This document shows, in pieces, positions 26,062-35,824 of a DNA stretch of 64,000 nt. The stretch is taken from positions 124,001 through 188,000 of the forward strand of contig PAAG01000060.1 in the NCBI GenBank assembly GCA_002698785.1, read 5' to 3'. The stretch is from Verrucomicrobiales bacterium (GTDB lineage: Bacteria; Verrucomicrobiota; Verrucomicrobiia; Verrucomicrobiales; DEV007). Position numbers and translations under genes: made by a program. Within the stretch, counting starts at the first letter, position 1. Each line of letters opens with the position of its first letter. The notes beneath the pieces are model-generated. The model searched no databases and was not told the origin of the DNA. It was given only the letters and a program-made list of their open reading frames with translations.

Positions 26062-26814
26062 TCACCTTTCCAGCACAAGATCCGTCCGGTTCACAAACTC
26101 CACGTCGCCGACTTCGGTTGTGAATTTTTTCGGTGTTGGCTTCGTGACTGGAGCAGGGCCTGATGCCTTGAAATTCTCGACTTCGAAAGAGCTGTTCGCG
26201 GCCATCCATTCGATCAGTTGGAGGGTGCGAGCCCACGCGAGTTCCTTTCCGCCCTCTTGATCTGGAGCGTAGTAGCTGTTCACAGTGACCTTTTTCTTGT
26301 CGTTCAATTCGATGAACTCGATCACCCTCTTCAACGTTGGCTCGGCGAGGTCGTCGACGATGGTCGGCGCACTTTCTTCAAAGAGGTCGTCGGTTGGCAG
26401 TCCGATACGTGCCTGAGACGCAGCATCGGCGATTCGCAGTTCACGGCGAAGTTCTGCAAGCCGCTTGATTTTGGCTTCATCGATAATCTCGACCTCTCCC
26501 TCGACCTTTTGCATTGCGACTACCGATCCTGATGTCTCTGCATCCGCGACGGGGGTGGACTGCCGGGACACATTTCCCGAGCTCGGTAAAGTGGTAGGCG
26601 TGGTCACTCGCGAGATGCTCGATTTCCCTGGAAACGGGTTGGCCGAAGGAGTTGCGGGGGGTGACGGGGCCGTCGTCGTGGCAGATTCGCTGTCCGTATC
26701 ATCCAAGGTGCTGGACGACTGGGCCGGAACGGTGACCTGTGCAAATCCCGTCACAATAGACAGGCAGCAAATGGCAAGAAATCCGGCGAGGAAGGCTAGG
26801 GGAGTCGTTTTCAT
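26062..26814 (-). CDS. Secreted protein with Ser/Thr/Pro-rich linker and OmpA-like C-terminal segment
   Basis: ATG at 26814 is chosen because it places MKTTPLAFLAGFLAICCLSI as a proper signal peptide; an in-frame ATG at 26886 would bury it. After it come about 75 residues rich in Ser, Thr and Pro, then a helical region (EAKIKRLAELRRELRIADAA) and VTVNSYYAPDQEGGKELAWARTLQLIEWM, which resembles the OmpA peptidoglycan-binding pattern only loosely. It could be a periplasmic or cell-envelope protein. Divergent from the SNF2 gene. Confidence 0.65.
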   Translation of the reverse strand: MKTTPLAFLAGFLAICCLSIVTGFAQVTVPAQSSSTLDDTDSESATTTAPSPPATPSANPFPGKSSISRVTTPTTLPSSGNVSRQSTPVADAETSGSVVAMQKVEGEVEIIDEAKIKRLAELRRELRIADAASQARIGLPTDDLFEESAPTIVDDLAEPTLKRVIEFIELNDKKKVTVNSYYAPDQEGGKELAWARTLQLIEWMAANSSFEVENFKASGPAPVTKPTPKKFTTEVGDVEFVNRTDLVLER

Positions 26815-26978
26815 AGCGGTTTCGTGGGTAGAAGTGGTTGATTGGACGAATCGTGTGGCGTTTTGATGCCGAAGGAAACGTGCCATAGTATTCTTGCTGC
26901 AACTTGCAATGTGTGTGACACCATCGGACCGCTACCGAGTTCCCTCGTGCCCCAATTCATCGATTTTTCTCTCAATAT

Positions 26979-29672
26979 ATGACTCCCGAATCCATCGCCA
27001 CTTTCCTCCGAGAAGAGACGTGGCAGCGCGTTTTCGACGGTTCGGCGCTGGCTCAGGGACGCGCCCTCGTTGCCGGTAAGCTCGTTCGGGAGGTAAAAGG
27101 GGAGACGATTGAGACAGGCGACATCGAGATCACTGGCAGCGTCACCGAGAAAGACGGCTCCAGCTATCAGCCTGTGGTAATCCTCTGGGAAGAAGGGGCC
27201 AGTTTGAGTCTGGAGGGGGAATGCAGCTGCGGGCCCAACTGCTCCCATGCGGCGGCCCTTCTTTTCTACCTTCTCAAAGGAAAAGGCGAGCGTATCGATC
27301 GTGCTTTTGGCGGGGCACCGCTCGCAGAAAAAATGACCGATGGTCGCTCTCTCACCGTTGATGAGCCTGCGAAATCCGAGCCCAAATCGGAAAAAGCGAA
27401 AGCGACGGTATCTGGTCCATCCTTCCTCCTCCGCGTCGAGCCGCGCCCTGAAGGCGAACGTGCCACTTGGCTTCCCGAAATTTATGCGACTGCCTTCGCC
27501 ATATATGATGGCCATAGGGTCCCACTTAATCCAGCCGGGAACCTCCCGCCCGTAGTCCTCCCTGAGAAGAAGATCACTCGCGATAGAGCGGCCGAGACCG
27601 AAGCGCTGAATCTCCTTTACGCCCTGCACCTTATCCCTGGAGCCGAAGAGCCACCGCAATCGCTGAAGAAACTCGACCGCCCCGATGTCGAAGGCACGCT
27701 CTGGGCGCCTGATAAAAGTGAATGGCCGCATCCGGAGTTCTACTGGATGCGTTTTCGCCACGACGGAGTCGAAGCCCTGGAAAAACGTGGATGGGAAATC
27801 CGCTTCGCTCCCGGTGTTGGACACAAGCCGCTCGTGTTCCAAACCGAGGGGTGGAAAGCTGACATCGTCGAAGAGGGAAAAGGCTGGTTCCATCTCTCTG
27901 CGGGCTTCGAGATCGATGGCGAAGAGTTCGAGCTTCAGCCTATCCTCGCCGCTTTGGTGAAAAACAACTTTCTCGAAGTTACCGCCGATATGCCGAGCGG
28001 ACAGGAATTCATGATTTACCTGCCCGACGGACGAGGTCTCGTTCTTCCGGTTGGTCGCTTTCGGCATCTTCTGAAAGTTCTCGGCGAGTTGCTTGAGTTC
28101 AAATTCGGCAATGGTCCTGTAAAACTCACAGGTCTCGATGCGGCTTTGCTAGTCCGTGATTCTGACGAAGAGGATGAAAGCGAAGTTCTGCCCATCAGTG
28201 CCCCGGAGCCGGTGATGGAGCTGTCCATAAAAGTGCGCGACTTTGAGAAGATCGAGCGCGTCCCGACGCCGCCCGGACTTCAGGCGGATCTCCGCGAATA
28301 CCAGCTCGATGGTTACCACTGGATGCAGTTTCTCATTGAGAATGGTCTCCACGGGATCCTCGCTGACGATATGGGGCTCGGTAAAACGCTCCAGACCCTG
28401 ACACATATCCTTGCCGAGATCGAGTGCGGCCGTTCGCAGGGGCTGCCTTCCCTCGTCATTGCTCCCACCAGTGTCGTTTACAATTGGCAGCGCGAGGCGC
28501 AGAAATTCACGCCCGACCTGAACATTCTTATCCTCCAAGGGGCCGAGCGAAAGGCACGCTTTCGCAAGATCCCGCAGGCCGATCTCGTCCTTACCTCCTA
28601 CGCACTCCTTCACCGGGATATCGACAAGCTGCTCCAGCATGAGTTCCACATTGCTGCCCTCGATGAAGCTCAGCACATCAAAAACCCAGGTGCGCAGACC
28701 ACTCAGGCCGCCCTTCGTCTCAACGCACGTCATCGCCTCTGCCTTTCGGGTACGCCTATGGAGAACCATCTCGGAGAGCTCTGGAGCCTCATGCATTTCT
28801 TAATGCCCGGTCTTCTCGGTAGCTACGATACTTTCAAGACCACCTACCAGAACGCGATCGAGAAACAGGGGAGCGATGAAAAACGCCAGGCTCTCGCTAG
28901 ACGAATCGGTCCCGTCATCCTTCGGCGGACGAAGCACGATGTAGCCAAAGAACTCCCGCCCAAGACCGAGATCGTTCATCCCATCGAGATGAATGATGCG
29001 CAAAAGGATCTCTACGAGACAGTTCGTTCCACCATGGACAAGCAGGTTCGGCAGGCCCTCGCCATCCGAGGACAGGAGGCCCAGATCGTTTTCCTCGAAG
29101 CACTTTTGAAACTCCGTCAGATTTGTTGTCATCCGTCCTTGTTGCGCGACCAGGCCCGCAACGAGGACTCCGCCAAGTTCGACTACCTGGTGGATCTGTT
29201 AGAGACCTTTCGGGAAGAAGGGCACCGCGTCCTCGTTTTCTCCCAGTTCACCTCCATGCTCGAACTCATCGAGGCCCATCTCCAGCGCGAAGAAGTCACC
29301 TACCTGAAACTTACTGGCGCGACCAAAGACCGACAAGATCTCGTCGAGAGATTCCAAGGTGGAGAAGGGGAGGTTTTTCTGATTTCCCTGAAAGCCGGAG
29401 GCACCGGCCTTACCCTCACCGGAGCAGACACCGTCATCCATTACGATCCCTGGTGGAACCCCGCCGCTGAAAACCAAGCCACCGACCGCGCCTACCGCAT
29501 TGGCCAGGACAAACCCGTTTTCGTCCACAAACTCATCTGCATGAACACCGTCGAAGAACGAATCCAGCAAATGCAGGAGAAGAAGGATGTTCTCGCTACC
29601 GATTTATTGGCGGGTGCGACCTCGAAGCTGAACCTCACTCCTGAGAGTTTGGCCGCTCTCCTCGGAGAATAG
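26979..29672 (+). CDS. SWIM zinc-finger SNF2-family ATPase
   Basis: The 897-residue protein has a SWIM zinc motif at about residues 86-95 (CSCGPNCSH) and a C-terminal SNF2 ATPase: motif I DDMGLGKTLQT, motif II DEAQ (the Asp-Glu-Ala-Gln form), motif III LSGTPMENHLGELWS, then VFSQFTSMLELI, and motif VI DPWWNPAAENQATDRAYRIGQ. Such proteins translocate on double-stranded DNA or act on RNA polymerase like RapA. SWIM-SNF2 proteins of this size are widespread in Verrucomicrobiota and others and are not in themselves a defence marker. No partner gene is adjacent. Confidence 0.92.
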   Translation: MTPESIATFLREETWQRVFDGSALAQGRALVAGKLVREVKGETIETGDIEITGSVTEKDGSSYQPVVILWEEGASLSLEGECSCGPNCSHAAALLFYLLKGKGERIDRAFGGAPLAEKMTDGRSLTVDEPAKSEPKSEKAKATVSGPSFLLRVEPRPEGERATWLPEIYATAFAIYDGHRVPLNPAGNLPPVVLPEKKITRDRAAETEALNLLYALHLIPGAEEPPQSLKKLDRPDVEGTLWAPDKSEWPHPEFYWMRFRHDGVEALEKRGWEIRFAPGVGHKPLVFQTEGWKADIVEEGKGWFHLSAGFEIDGEEFELQPILAALVKNNFLEVTADMPSGQEFMIYLPDGRGLVLPVGRFRHLLKVLGELLEFKFGNGPVKLTGLDAALLVRDSDEEDESEVLPISAPEPVMELSIKVRDFEKIERVPTPPGLQADLREYQLDGYHWMQFLIENGLHGILADDMGLGKTLQTLTHILAEIECGRSQGLPSLVIAPTSVVYNWQREAQKFTPDLNILILQGAERKARFRKIPQADLVLTSYALLHRDIDKLLQHEFHIAALDEAQHIKNPGAQTTQAALRLNARHRLCLSGTPMENHLGELWSLMHFLMPGLLGSYDTFKTTYQNAIEKQGSDEKRQALARRIGPVILRRTKHDVAKELPPKTEIVHPIEMNDAQKDLYETVRSTMDKQVRQALAIRGQEAQIVFLEALLKLRQICCHPSLLRDQARNEDSAKFDYLVDLLETFREEGHRVLVFSQFTSMLELIEAHLQREEVTYLKLTGATKDRQDLVERFQGGEGEVFLISLKAGGTGLTLTGADTVIHYDPWWNPAAENQATDRAYRIGQDKPVFVHKLICMNTVEERIQQMQEKKDVLATDLLAGATSKLNLTPESLAALLGE

Positions 29673-29764
29673 TGTATGGAGTTCCTCCTTCAGGAGGCGG
29701 CAGTGTTCGAAAGTAATCTTGAGGTTCTCCTTAGGATCATCACTGTTGATTCGTTAGAAGTGTG

Positions 29765-30157
29765 ATGAACGCTGTCGCTTTTTCCCTCCTCTCAGCCCTG
29801 ACTCTGTTCAGCTCAATTCAAGCATCTGACTTGTATGCCCCTCTTGCGGAAAAGGCAGAGAGAAACAAAATCGACGACTTCATAGCGGTCGCCTCCGTTT
29901 CAATAGATTACGATCGTCCGCTCAGCGATAGTCCTCTGTTACGGCAGATGGTCGGAGAGTTGCATTTTCTCGTAATCCCTGGGGGAGATACGACTCTGGG
30001 AGTCTCAACGTTATGGTGCTGTCCTGATGATTACAGTGAGGCGGCAGCTTGGTTGAAGAGAGAATGGAAGAAGTTTCCGGAAGTGAACGGCCTTATTGAT
30101 GATGAAAGATACTACTTCGATCGCAGAGAGCGTGAGGATGGGGGCGAAAAGCGCTGA
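29765..30157 (+). CDS. Small secreted protein of unknown function
   Basis: The 130-residue protein begins with a hydrophobic leader (MNAVAFSLLSALTLFSSIQAS) and has no recognised domain; it holds adjacent cysteines (LWCCPDD) and ends in a charged helix. ATG 29765 is preferred over the GTG just before it. It is close before the DUF1330-like gene but separated by about 190 bases in which I see no gene. Confidence 0.55.
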   Translation: MNAVAFSLLSALTLFSSIQASDLYAPLAEKAERNKIDDFIAVASVSIDYDRPLSDSPLLRQMVGELHFLVIPGGDTTLGVSTLWCCPDDYSEAAAWLKREWKKFPEVNGLIDDERYYFDRREREDGGEKR

Positions 30158-30348
30158 TAACCAATTGGTAAGAGGCTGCCTGGGGACGTTCTTTTCTTGC
30201 TTTCTGCTACCGGAAAACACGGTCGGTTCGCAGAATACGAAGAGAAGAAAGCCACAGGTCTTATTCCTGAAAAGGCGCCTGAGCAATAGTGATCGACACT
30301 CCCGGCGATCCTGACTACGTTCGACTTGTGATTCGGCGAGCGAAAAGT

Positions 30349-31227
30349 ATGAAGGGCAAATCCAGCGTGCTGCTGGGAGGGGTTGCTATCTTCGTGATCT
30401 CGATTTTGCTTTCACACTCCGGCTTCGGAGAAGAGGGGGCGCCGGACATTTCTCTGGAGGCTTCTCAGTTCGCCCTGCTCGAATCGATTCCTGACGAACA
30501 CCCCGTGTTTGTTATGACCCTCCTCCAGTTTGATCGCGAGGAAGGCATTGCGTCATGTCGCGACTTTGTAGACCTCACCGTCCCTCATCTCCGACAACTT
30601 GGTGGTGAACTTATCTTTTACGGCGAAGCTCAGCGTTTTGATATTGAGGACCAGGGTGCTCACGAAATTTTCGGATTCCGCCCGAATCCGTGGGATGCGC
30701 TTTTGGTCACGCGTTTCCCCTCGCGAAGAGATGTTCGAGCTTTTTGTGAAAAGGAAGAGTATCAAGCGGCTGTTGATAGTCTTCAGGCGAGCGTGAAAGA
30801 TGCCGTTGTCTACGCCCTCAATGGGACCGGATACAAAAACATCCGCAGAAGTTCTGCCGAGACATTCGGCCCGCCCGATTTTCCTGCAGAGGACACTCTC
30901 TACATGCTGAACCTTCTTCATTTCAAGCATGAGGGAGGCCACGAAGACTACGTCGAAAATTACGGTAAGAAAGCCATGCCTCTGATTCGAAAGAGGGGAG
31001 GCGACATACTCTTCGGGCTTCATCCCGAACAGCTTCTCATTGGGGAGGAGGAATACGAGCGCGTGATCCTGGTTCGATACCCCTCTTCAGATGTGTTCGC
31101 CGAGATGATGCTCAGCGACGAGTATCAGGCCGTGGCGCACTTTCGCGAGGAGGCCATCGACATCGGGCATCTCTACGGTTTCAGCAATGCGTTTGAGGAG
31201 TTGAAGCTTGGTGAATGGAAGGAGTAG
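30349..31227 (+). CDS. Exported tandem DUF1330-like (dimeric alpha-beta barrel) protein
   Basis: ATG 30349 gives a signal segment (SSVLLGGVAIFVISILLSHSG) and a 292-residue protein; an upstream GTG would add 20 residues. Two copies of a ferredoxin-like alpha-beta unit follow, each with the DUF1330 pattern: WDALLVTRFPSRRDVRAF and EEYQAA in the first, RVILVRYPSSDVFAEM and DEYQAVAHFREEA in the second. Small stand-alone DUF1330 proteins are usually cytoplasmic single units, so an exported pair is unusual. Function unknown. The end overlaps a long reading of the sulfatase frame but not its likely start. Confidence 0.72.
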   Translation: MKGKSSVLLGGVAIFVISILLSHSGFGEEGAPDISLEASQFALLESIPDEHPVFVMTLLQFDREEGIASCRDFVDLTVPHLRQLGGELIFYGEAQRFDIEDQGAHEIFGFRPNPWDALLVTRFPSRRDVRAFCEKEEYQAAVDSLQASVKDAVVYALNGTGYKNIRRSSAETFGPPDFPAEDTLYMLNLLHFKHEGGHEDYVENYGKKAMPLIRKRGGDILFGLHPEQLLIGEEEYERVILVRYPSSDVFAEMMLSDEYQAVAHFREEAIDIGHLYGFSNAFEELKLGEWKE

Positions 31228-31328
31228 GGACTCGCTTCTGTTTTCTTCTTTTAAATCTCACACGAAAAGTTCTCCCGTGCATACGCTCCGCAAATTCCTT
31301 GAGCGTGTGGCGGTTTTCGGCCCAGAAT

Positions 31329-32834
31329 ATGGGCATGGTAAAACCCTTTCTCCAGATTGCAGTTTTCGCATTTGCCTTTGTCGCAGTAGTGGCCACCGCC
31401 CAAGACAAGCGCCCGAACATCCTTTTCATTATTGCGGACGACCAGTCTCCGTTTGATCTGCAGGTCTACAATGATCGCTCCATTCTTGAAACGCCCGTCA
31501 TTTCAAAGCTGGCAGAAGACGGAATGGTCTTTGATGGGGCCTACCAGATGGGCTCTTGGACAGGTGGCGTCTGCACGGCTTCACGAAGGATGATCATGTC
31601 AGGGCGCACGCTCTGGCACACACCAGATAAGCCGAAGCGCAAACCGATGAATCCGAATCAGGGAAATGACGCTCTCGTCCCGCCGGACCTCGTCGACTAC
31701 ACCATGCCGGTTGTTTTTAACAAAGCTGGATACAAGACCGTTCGGACCTGTAAGAAAGGCAACAGCTACGACGAAGCGAATCTGCTCTTTTCCATCGTGA
31801 ATGAAGCGACAAAGCGTGGTGGAACTCCAGAGACGGGCAGCCCTTGGCACGCCGAGCAGGTGCTCGAATACCTGAAGAATCGCGAGCAGGCGAAAGAAGA
31901 AGAGCCTTTCCTCATCTACTACGGCTTTTCTCATCCACATGACGAACGAGACGGCACACCGGAGTTGCTCGCCAAATACGGTTCTACCAACCACACTGAC
32001 AAGACATCTCTCCCGCCTGCGAACGATAATCAGCCGCCTCTGCCGATCAACTACCTGCCGGAACATCCTTTCCATCATGGTCACCCCGACCTTCGTGACG
32101 AGGTCGCTGTCAGTGGTGTGTGGGAGCGCCGCGACGAGCAGACCATGCGCAACGAGCTAGGCCGGCAGTTTGCCTGTAGCGAATACATCGATCAGCAGAT
32201 CGGTCGCGTTCTCGAAAAGCTCGAAGCCATGGGAGAACTGGAAAACACTTACATCTTCTACACGGCCGACCATGGTATGGCCATCGGACGTCACGGACTC
32301 CAAGGGAAGCAGAATCTCTACGAGCACACCTGGCGTGTCCCTTTTATTGTGAAAGGCCCTGGCATCAAACCCGGTTCTCGCGTGCAGGGAAATATCTACT
32401 TGTTAGACACCCTCGCTACCATGTGTGACATCGCGGGAATTCCTTCACCCAAGACCAACGAGGGTATCAGTTACAAGCCCGTTTTGATGGGCGAAAAAGA
32501 CTCCATCCGCGATGTCATGTATGGCGCTTACAGCGGGGGCACTAAGCCGGGAATGCGCAGCGTGAAGAAGGGCGATTGGAAGCTCATCAAGTACGATGTG
32601 CTCGATGGCAAAGTCCGCGAGACCCAACTTTTCAACCTCGCCGAAAACCCGAATGAATTTCTGGAACAGCATCGCGAGGGAGACGCGGCGCACATGACTG
32701 GTTTTAAACCTGAAGAGAATCAAAAAGATCTCGCCGAGAGTCCAGAATACGCCGAGCAACTCGCCGAAATGGAATCCCTTTTGAAAAAGGAAATGCAACG
32801 CCTCGACGATCCCTACACTCTCTGGGATCAGTAG
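31329..32834 (+). CDS. Secreted type I sulfatase-like protein with CTASR active-site motif
   Basis: The start at 31329 (or 31335) makes a signal peptide (FLQIAVFAFAFVAVVATAQ). The alkaline-phosphatase-fold sulfatase core follows: RPNILFIIADDQ with the metal-binding aspartates, GGVCTASRRMIMSGRTLWH as the formylglycine region, and TYIFYTADHGMAIGRHG with the second metal site. The normal motif is C-x-P-x-R; here Ala replaces Pro, which some sulfatases tolerate. It likely removes sulfate from a polysaccharide or sugar in the periplasm. About 80 bases separate it from the dimethylformamidase-like gene. Confidence 0.87.
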   Translation: MGMVKPFLQIAVFAFAFVAVVATAQDKRPNILFIIADDQSPFDLQVYNDRSILETPVISKLAEDGMVFDGAYQMGSWTGGVCTASRRMIMSGRTLWHTPDKPKRKPMNPNQGNDALVPPDLVDYTMPVVFNKAGYKTVRTCKKGNSYDEANLLFSIVNEATKRGGTPETGSPWHAEQVLEYLKNREQAKEEEPFLIYYGFSHPHDERDGTPELLAKYGSTNHTDKTSLPPANDNQPPLPINYLPEHPFHHGHPDLRDEVAVSGVWERRDEQTMRNELGRQFACSEYIDQQIGRVLEKLEAMGELENTYIFYTADHGMAIGRHGLQGKQNLYEHTWRVPFIVKGPGIKPGSRVQGNIYLLDTLATMCDIAGIPSPKTNEGISYKPVLMGEKDSIRDVMYGAYSGGTKPGMRSVKKGDWKLIKYDVLDGKVRETQLFNLAENPNEFLEQHREGDAAHMTGFKPEENQKDLAESPEYAEQLAEMESLLKKEMQRLDDPYTLWDQ

Positions 32835-32913
32835 GGCCACAACATCTTCCCGCCATTGTAGAAGCGAGCGTGAGCGAGCATCATCGAAGCCTATCGGACC
32901 GATTCTAGAATAA

Positions 32914-34428
32914 ATGCCCACTCGCAGAAAATTCCTCGAAACTGGCGCTGCAATCCCTGCGATGGCGTCCGCAACTTCGAGCCTTTCTGCGCAGGGTGGC
33001 GGTCCGGATCTCATCAATTCGGAGAATGCCAAACCCGGAGCCCTCGATTGGCAACTCACTCGGGTTCGTCTCGATGCTCGCGATGGTTTCCGCGCCCCCG
33101 ATGTCGAGGGTTACTGCTCGAAGCAATCCGTGGCCGCGGGGGAGTCGCTCGACATTTTCATCAGCACCAAGCGAGAGGCCGAAGTCACCTTGGAGATCTT
33201 CCGCACTGGGTATTACGAGGGCAGGGGGGCACGCCTCATGCAGACCATTGAGGGCCTTCCCGGTAAGCCGCAACCCGTTCCGGAATTGCAACGCGGCGAC
33301 CGTCATCTCGTCGAGTGCCAGTGGGAAAAGGCGACTACGATCACGATTCCGGACGACTGGATCAGCGGAGTTTACCTGGGGCGCCTAACCGTTCCGGATG
33401 AAACCGGTCACGGCTACTGGCAGAGCTACATCGTCTTCATCGTAAAGGACGATCGCCCGGCCGATATTTGCCTGCAATGTTCCGACAACACGTGGCAGGC
33501 CTACAATCGCTGGCCTACGAAATACTCCGTCTACACCCATCCAAAGGGCAACCAGGGGCCTTGGGCCGATGTCTCATTTGATCGTCCCTACGCGAAATAC
33601 GCGCAGATTTACGAGAATCCTCAGTCGATCGGTTCTGGTGAGTGGCTCTGTTTCGAGTTTCCGATGGGATACTGGCTGGAGAAAGAGGGCTACGACGTCA
33701 CCTACTGCTCCAACTCGGACATGATCGATCCGGAATACGCTCGGCCGGATCGCTTCAAAGCATTCCTCAGCAACGGCCACGACGAATACTGGGACATTCG
33801 GGAATATGAGAATGTCGTGAAACTCCGCGACACCGGCACGAACCTGCTTTTCTTCTCCGGAAATTCTGTGTGTTGGGTAACACCGATGACTCCCTCCACG
33901 GATGGGCGTGAAAATCGCATCATGTTTCGCGGTGGGCCCTACGGTGGCGACTACAAATACGCGACTGCCCGGGAAAGAGACGAGGGACCATTTCCACATC
34001 GAGGACCTGACGAAGGCTACCTCATGGGCTCCAGAAACGTCGACCCTGTCAATGGTGGCGGCGACTGGATCTGCCAGATGCCCGATCATTGGATTTTCGA
34101 GGGAACGGGCATGAAAAAGGGGGATTCCATCCCCGGCTTGATTGGATGGGAATACCACGGCGATCCTCCGAAGGATATCGAGGGGCTGGAGGTGGTGGCT
34201 TCAGGCACTGCCATACAGGGGGGCGTAAACCCTCAGAGCTGGACTGCCACCATTTATCCAGGGCCCAAAGGCAACTTCGTTTTCAATGCATCCACCATTT
34301 TCTGGTGTCAGGGACTCGCTTCTCCACCCGGTCATATGCTCCCATGGTCCCACTGGTCACGGCCTCATGGGCCGGATGAGAGGGTTCAGAAAATCACCGC
34401 AAACCTATTAAATCGCGCCATCGGGTAG
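32914..34428 (+). CDS. Tat-exported N,N-dimethylformamidase large-subunit-like protein
   Basis: The 504-residue protein opens with a twin-arginine leader (TRRKFLETGAAIPAMASA). The rest matches the pattern I know for the C-terminal part of the dimethylformamidase beta subunit family, including the words TGYYEGRGARLM, SDNTWQAYNRW and LSNGHDEYWDIREYENV, where Tyr/His/Glu residues of the mononuclear iron site lie. The lectin-like N-terminal region of the true enzyme is missing and no alpha subunit is adjacent. Related proteins in sugar-degradation clusters have no assigned substrate. A role in carbohydrate use is inferred from the sulfatase next door. Confidence 0.72.
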   Translation: MPTRRKFLETGAAIPAMASATSSLSAQGGGPDLINSENAKPGALDWQLTRVRLDARDGFRAPDVEGYCSKQSVAAGESLDIFISTKREAEVTLEIFRTGYYEGRGARLMQTIEGLPGKPQPVPELQRGDRHLVECQWEKATTITIPDDWISGVYLGRLTVPDETGHGYWQSYIVFIVKDDRPADICLQCSDNTWQAYNRWPTKYSVYTHPKGNQGPWADVSFDRPYAKYAQIYENPQSIGSGEWLCFEFPMGYWLEKEGYDVTYCSNSDMIDPEYARPDRFKAFLSNGHDEYWDIREYENVVKLRDTGTNLLFFSGNSVCWVTPMTPSTDGRENRIMFRGGPYGGDYKYATARERDEGPFPHRGPDEGYLMGSRNVDPVNGGGDWICQMPDHWIFEGTGMKKGDSIPGLIGWEYHGDPPKDIEGLEVVASGTAIQGGVNPQSWTATIYPGPKGNFVFNASTIFWCQGLASPPGHMLPWSHWSRPHGPDERVQKITANLLNRAIG

Positions 34429-34502
34429 ACATTTCTGCAATTCTTGGGTTGAGTATCGGTTCTGATTTCAATACGTTACCCCCGCTGAGAGAGGCGCGAA
34501 GA

Positions 34503-35168
34503 ATGTCGACGCCAATAGAAGAAAAAAGTGTGCTCGTTGTCGACGATCACCCCATTATCCGTGAAGGGATTGCATCCTTACTGCAATCCGATCCGTCGAT
34601 CCGTGTCTGTTGCCAAGTAGGAACTGCTGCTGCGGCCGCAGATTGTATTGAGCGACGGCAGCCGAAACTGGTGGTGACCGACGTGTCGTTGCCCGATCGG
34701 AATGGGATCGAGTTGATTCGCGATACACTGGCCCGATTTCCCAACATTCTCTTTCTCGTCGTGTCTATGCATGACGAAACGCTCTACGCCGAACGGGTCC
34801 TCCGGGCTGGTGCCAAGGGCTACATCATGAAGGAAGCTGCCTCCGATGAGTTGATGGATGCCGTGAAGACAGTGATGGAAGGGGACCTTTATGTGAGTCC
34901 GCAGATGGCCTCCATTTTATTGAAGCGTCTGTCGGGTGACAGAAAAGAAGAGCGCTCCAGCGAGTCTTCTATTCTCCAGGTTCTCAGTGACCGGGAACTA
35001 CAGGTGTTCGAGCTGGTCGGGCGAGCGCTCTCAAATCAAGCTATTGCAGACAAGCTTGGGATCAGTGCTCGAACGGTTGATGCGCATAAGACGCGCATTA
35101 AAGAAAAGCTGAACCTTCCTGATAACAACGCACTGCTGCGTTTCGCTGTTCAGTGGCTGGAAAGTTGA
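34503..35168 (+). CDS. NarL/LuxR-type two-component response regulator
   Basis: ATG 34503 (221 residues) follows a purine-rich GAGAGAGG and is preferred to an upstream TTG. The receiver domain has VVDDH with acidic D14/D15, phospho-acceptor D60 (VVTDVSLPD), the switch Ser in VVSMHDE and Lys in GAKGYIMKEA. A GerE-type helix-turn-helix closes it (LSDRELQVFELVGRALSNQAIADKLGISARTVDAHK). The kinase at 36538 has the HisKA_3 fold that pairs with this class, so it is the likely partner. Its DNA targets may be the three dyads at 36057, 36270 and 36512. Confidence 0.92.
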   Translation: MSTPIEEKSVLVVDDHPIIREGIASLLQSDPSIRVCCQVGTAAAAADCIERRQPKLVVTDVSLPDRNGIELIRDTLARFPNILFLVVSMHDETLYAERVLRAGAKGYIMKEAASDELMDAVKTVMEGDLYVSPQMASILLKRLSGDRKEERSSESSILQVLSDRELQVFELVGRALSNQAIADKLGISARTVDAHKTRIKEKLNLPDNNALLRFAVQWLES

Positions 35169-35182
35169 TTTTTAAAAAGGAA

Positions 35183-35214
35183 GCGGCCCGCAGGGGTCCC
35201 ATCCTGCGGGCCGC
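35183..35214. terminator. Perfect 12-bp stem-loop behind the response regulator gene
   Basis: GCGGCCCGCAGG at 35183-35194 pairs perfectly with CCTGCGGGCCGC at 35203-35214 around an 8-base loop, 15 bases after the stop of the response regulator. There is no T run after it on either strand, so it may end transcription of both converging genes with help, or protect the 3' end. Confidence 0.6.
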
Positions 35215-35278
35215 AGCTCGATGAATCGGAACCCCGAAAGATCCCGATGATGTGCATTACATCCAAGTCACCGAGTGA

Positions 35279-35824
35279 TTAACCAAACACCTGTAATACG
35301 CTCTCGCAGCAGGGCTGCTCGATGCGGGAAAGCTGGAAGCGTTTGTCGGCTTCGCTGCTGGAATAAAATTCTTCGTCTCGCTTCAGTTCGTTGGACATCA
35401 TGCTTACGATTTCGGAGCTGAGTTCTTCCTTCCAAAGCCGTTGCCAGTGAAAGTCCAAGCCGGGCAGGGCTGCGATCGATTCGGTAAGCAATTTCCAGAA
35501 TCGAAAGGCCTCTTTCGGGTCGTTGTCTTCGATGAAGCAAGCCAGTGTTCCTCCAGAAAAGCTCGATTTTGTTTCTGCCCAGTGTCTGAGCCATTCAACG
35601 ATCTCAGGACCGAACGAGCTTCCCTGAGTGATCCAGAGAATGACTAGGTCGTAAGAATCCGTAGGCAGGTCATCCGAGGTTTGCGGAGATACTTGCGCCG
35701 CGCTGAATGAAAAGCTTGGATCTCCGATCTCGTCGAAAATCTGGCGACATCCTGCTTCGATGCGGTCCCAGGCTTGTGGGGCGTCGAAGATGGCTAGTGC
35801 CTTTCTGTCGTGTTTTGAAATCAT
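35279..35824 (-). CDS. Cytoplasmic protein of unknown function next to the small-RNA cluster
   Basis: The 181-residue protein has no signal or membrane segment. The pattern KALAIFDAPQAWDRIEAGC followed by DSYDLVILWITQGS looks like an alpha/beta fold of receiver-like or Rossmann type but without conserved acidic pockets. I do not recognise the family. It is read from the minus strand and begins 91 bases after the end of the third small-RNA gene, so weak termination there could let transcription run into it. Confidence 0.6.
   Translation of the reverse strand: MISKHDRKALAIFDAPQAWDRIEAGCRQIFDEIGDPSFSFSAAQVSPQTSDDLPTDSYDLVILWITQGSSFGPEIVEWLRHWAETKSSFSGGTLACFIEDNDPKEAFRFWKLLTESIAALPGLDFHWQRLWKEELSSEIVSMMSNELKRDEEFYSSSEADKRFQLSRIEQPCCESVLQVFG

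Noticed and set aside
26979-29672. SNF2 protein as part of a DISARM- or DND-like defence system
   Set aside because: The SWIM-SNF2 architecture is common housekeeping and no methylase, nuclease or phospholipase partner lies next to it.
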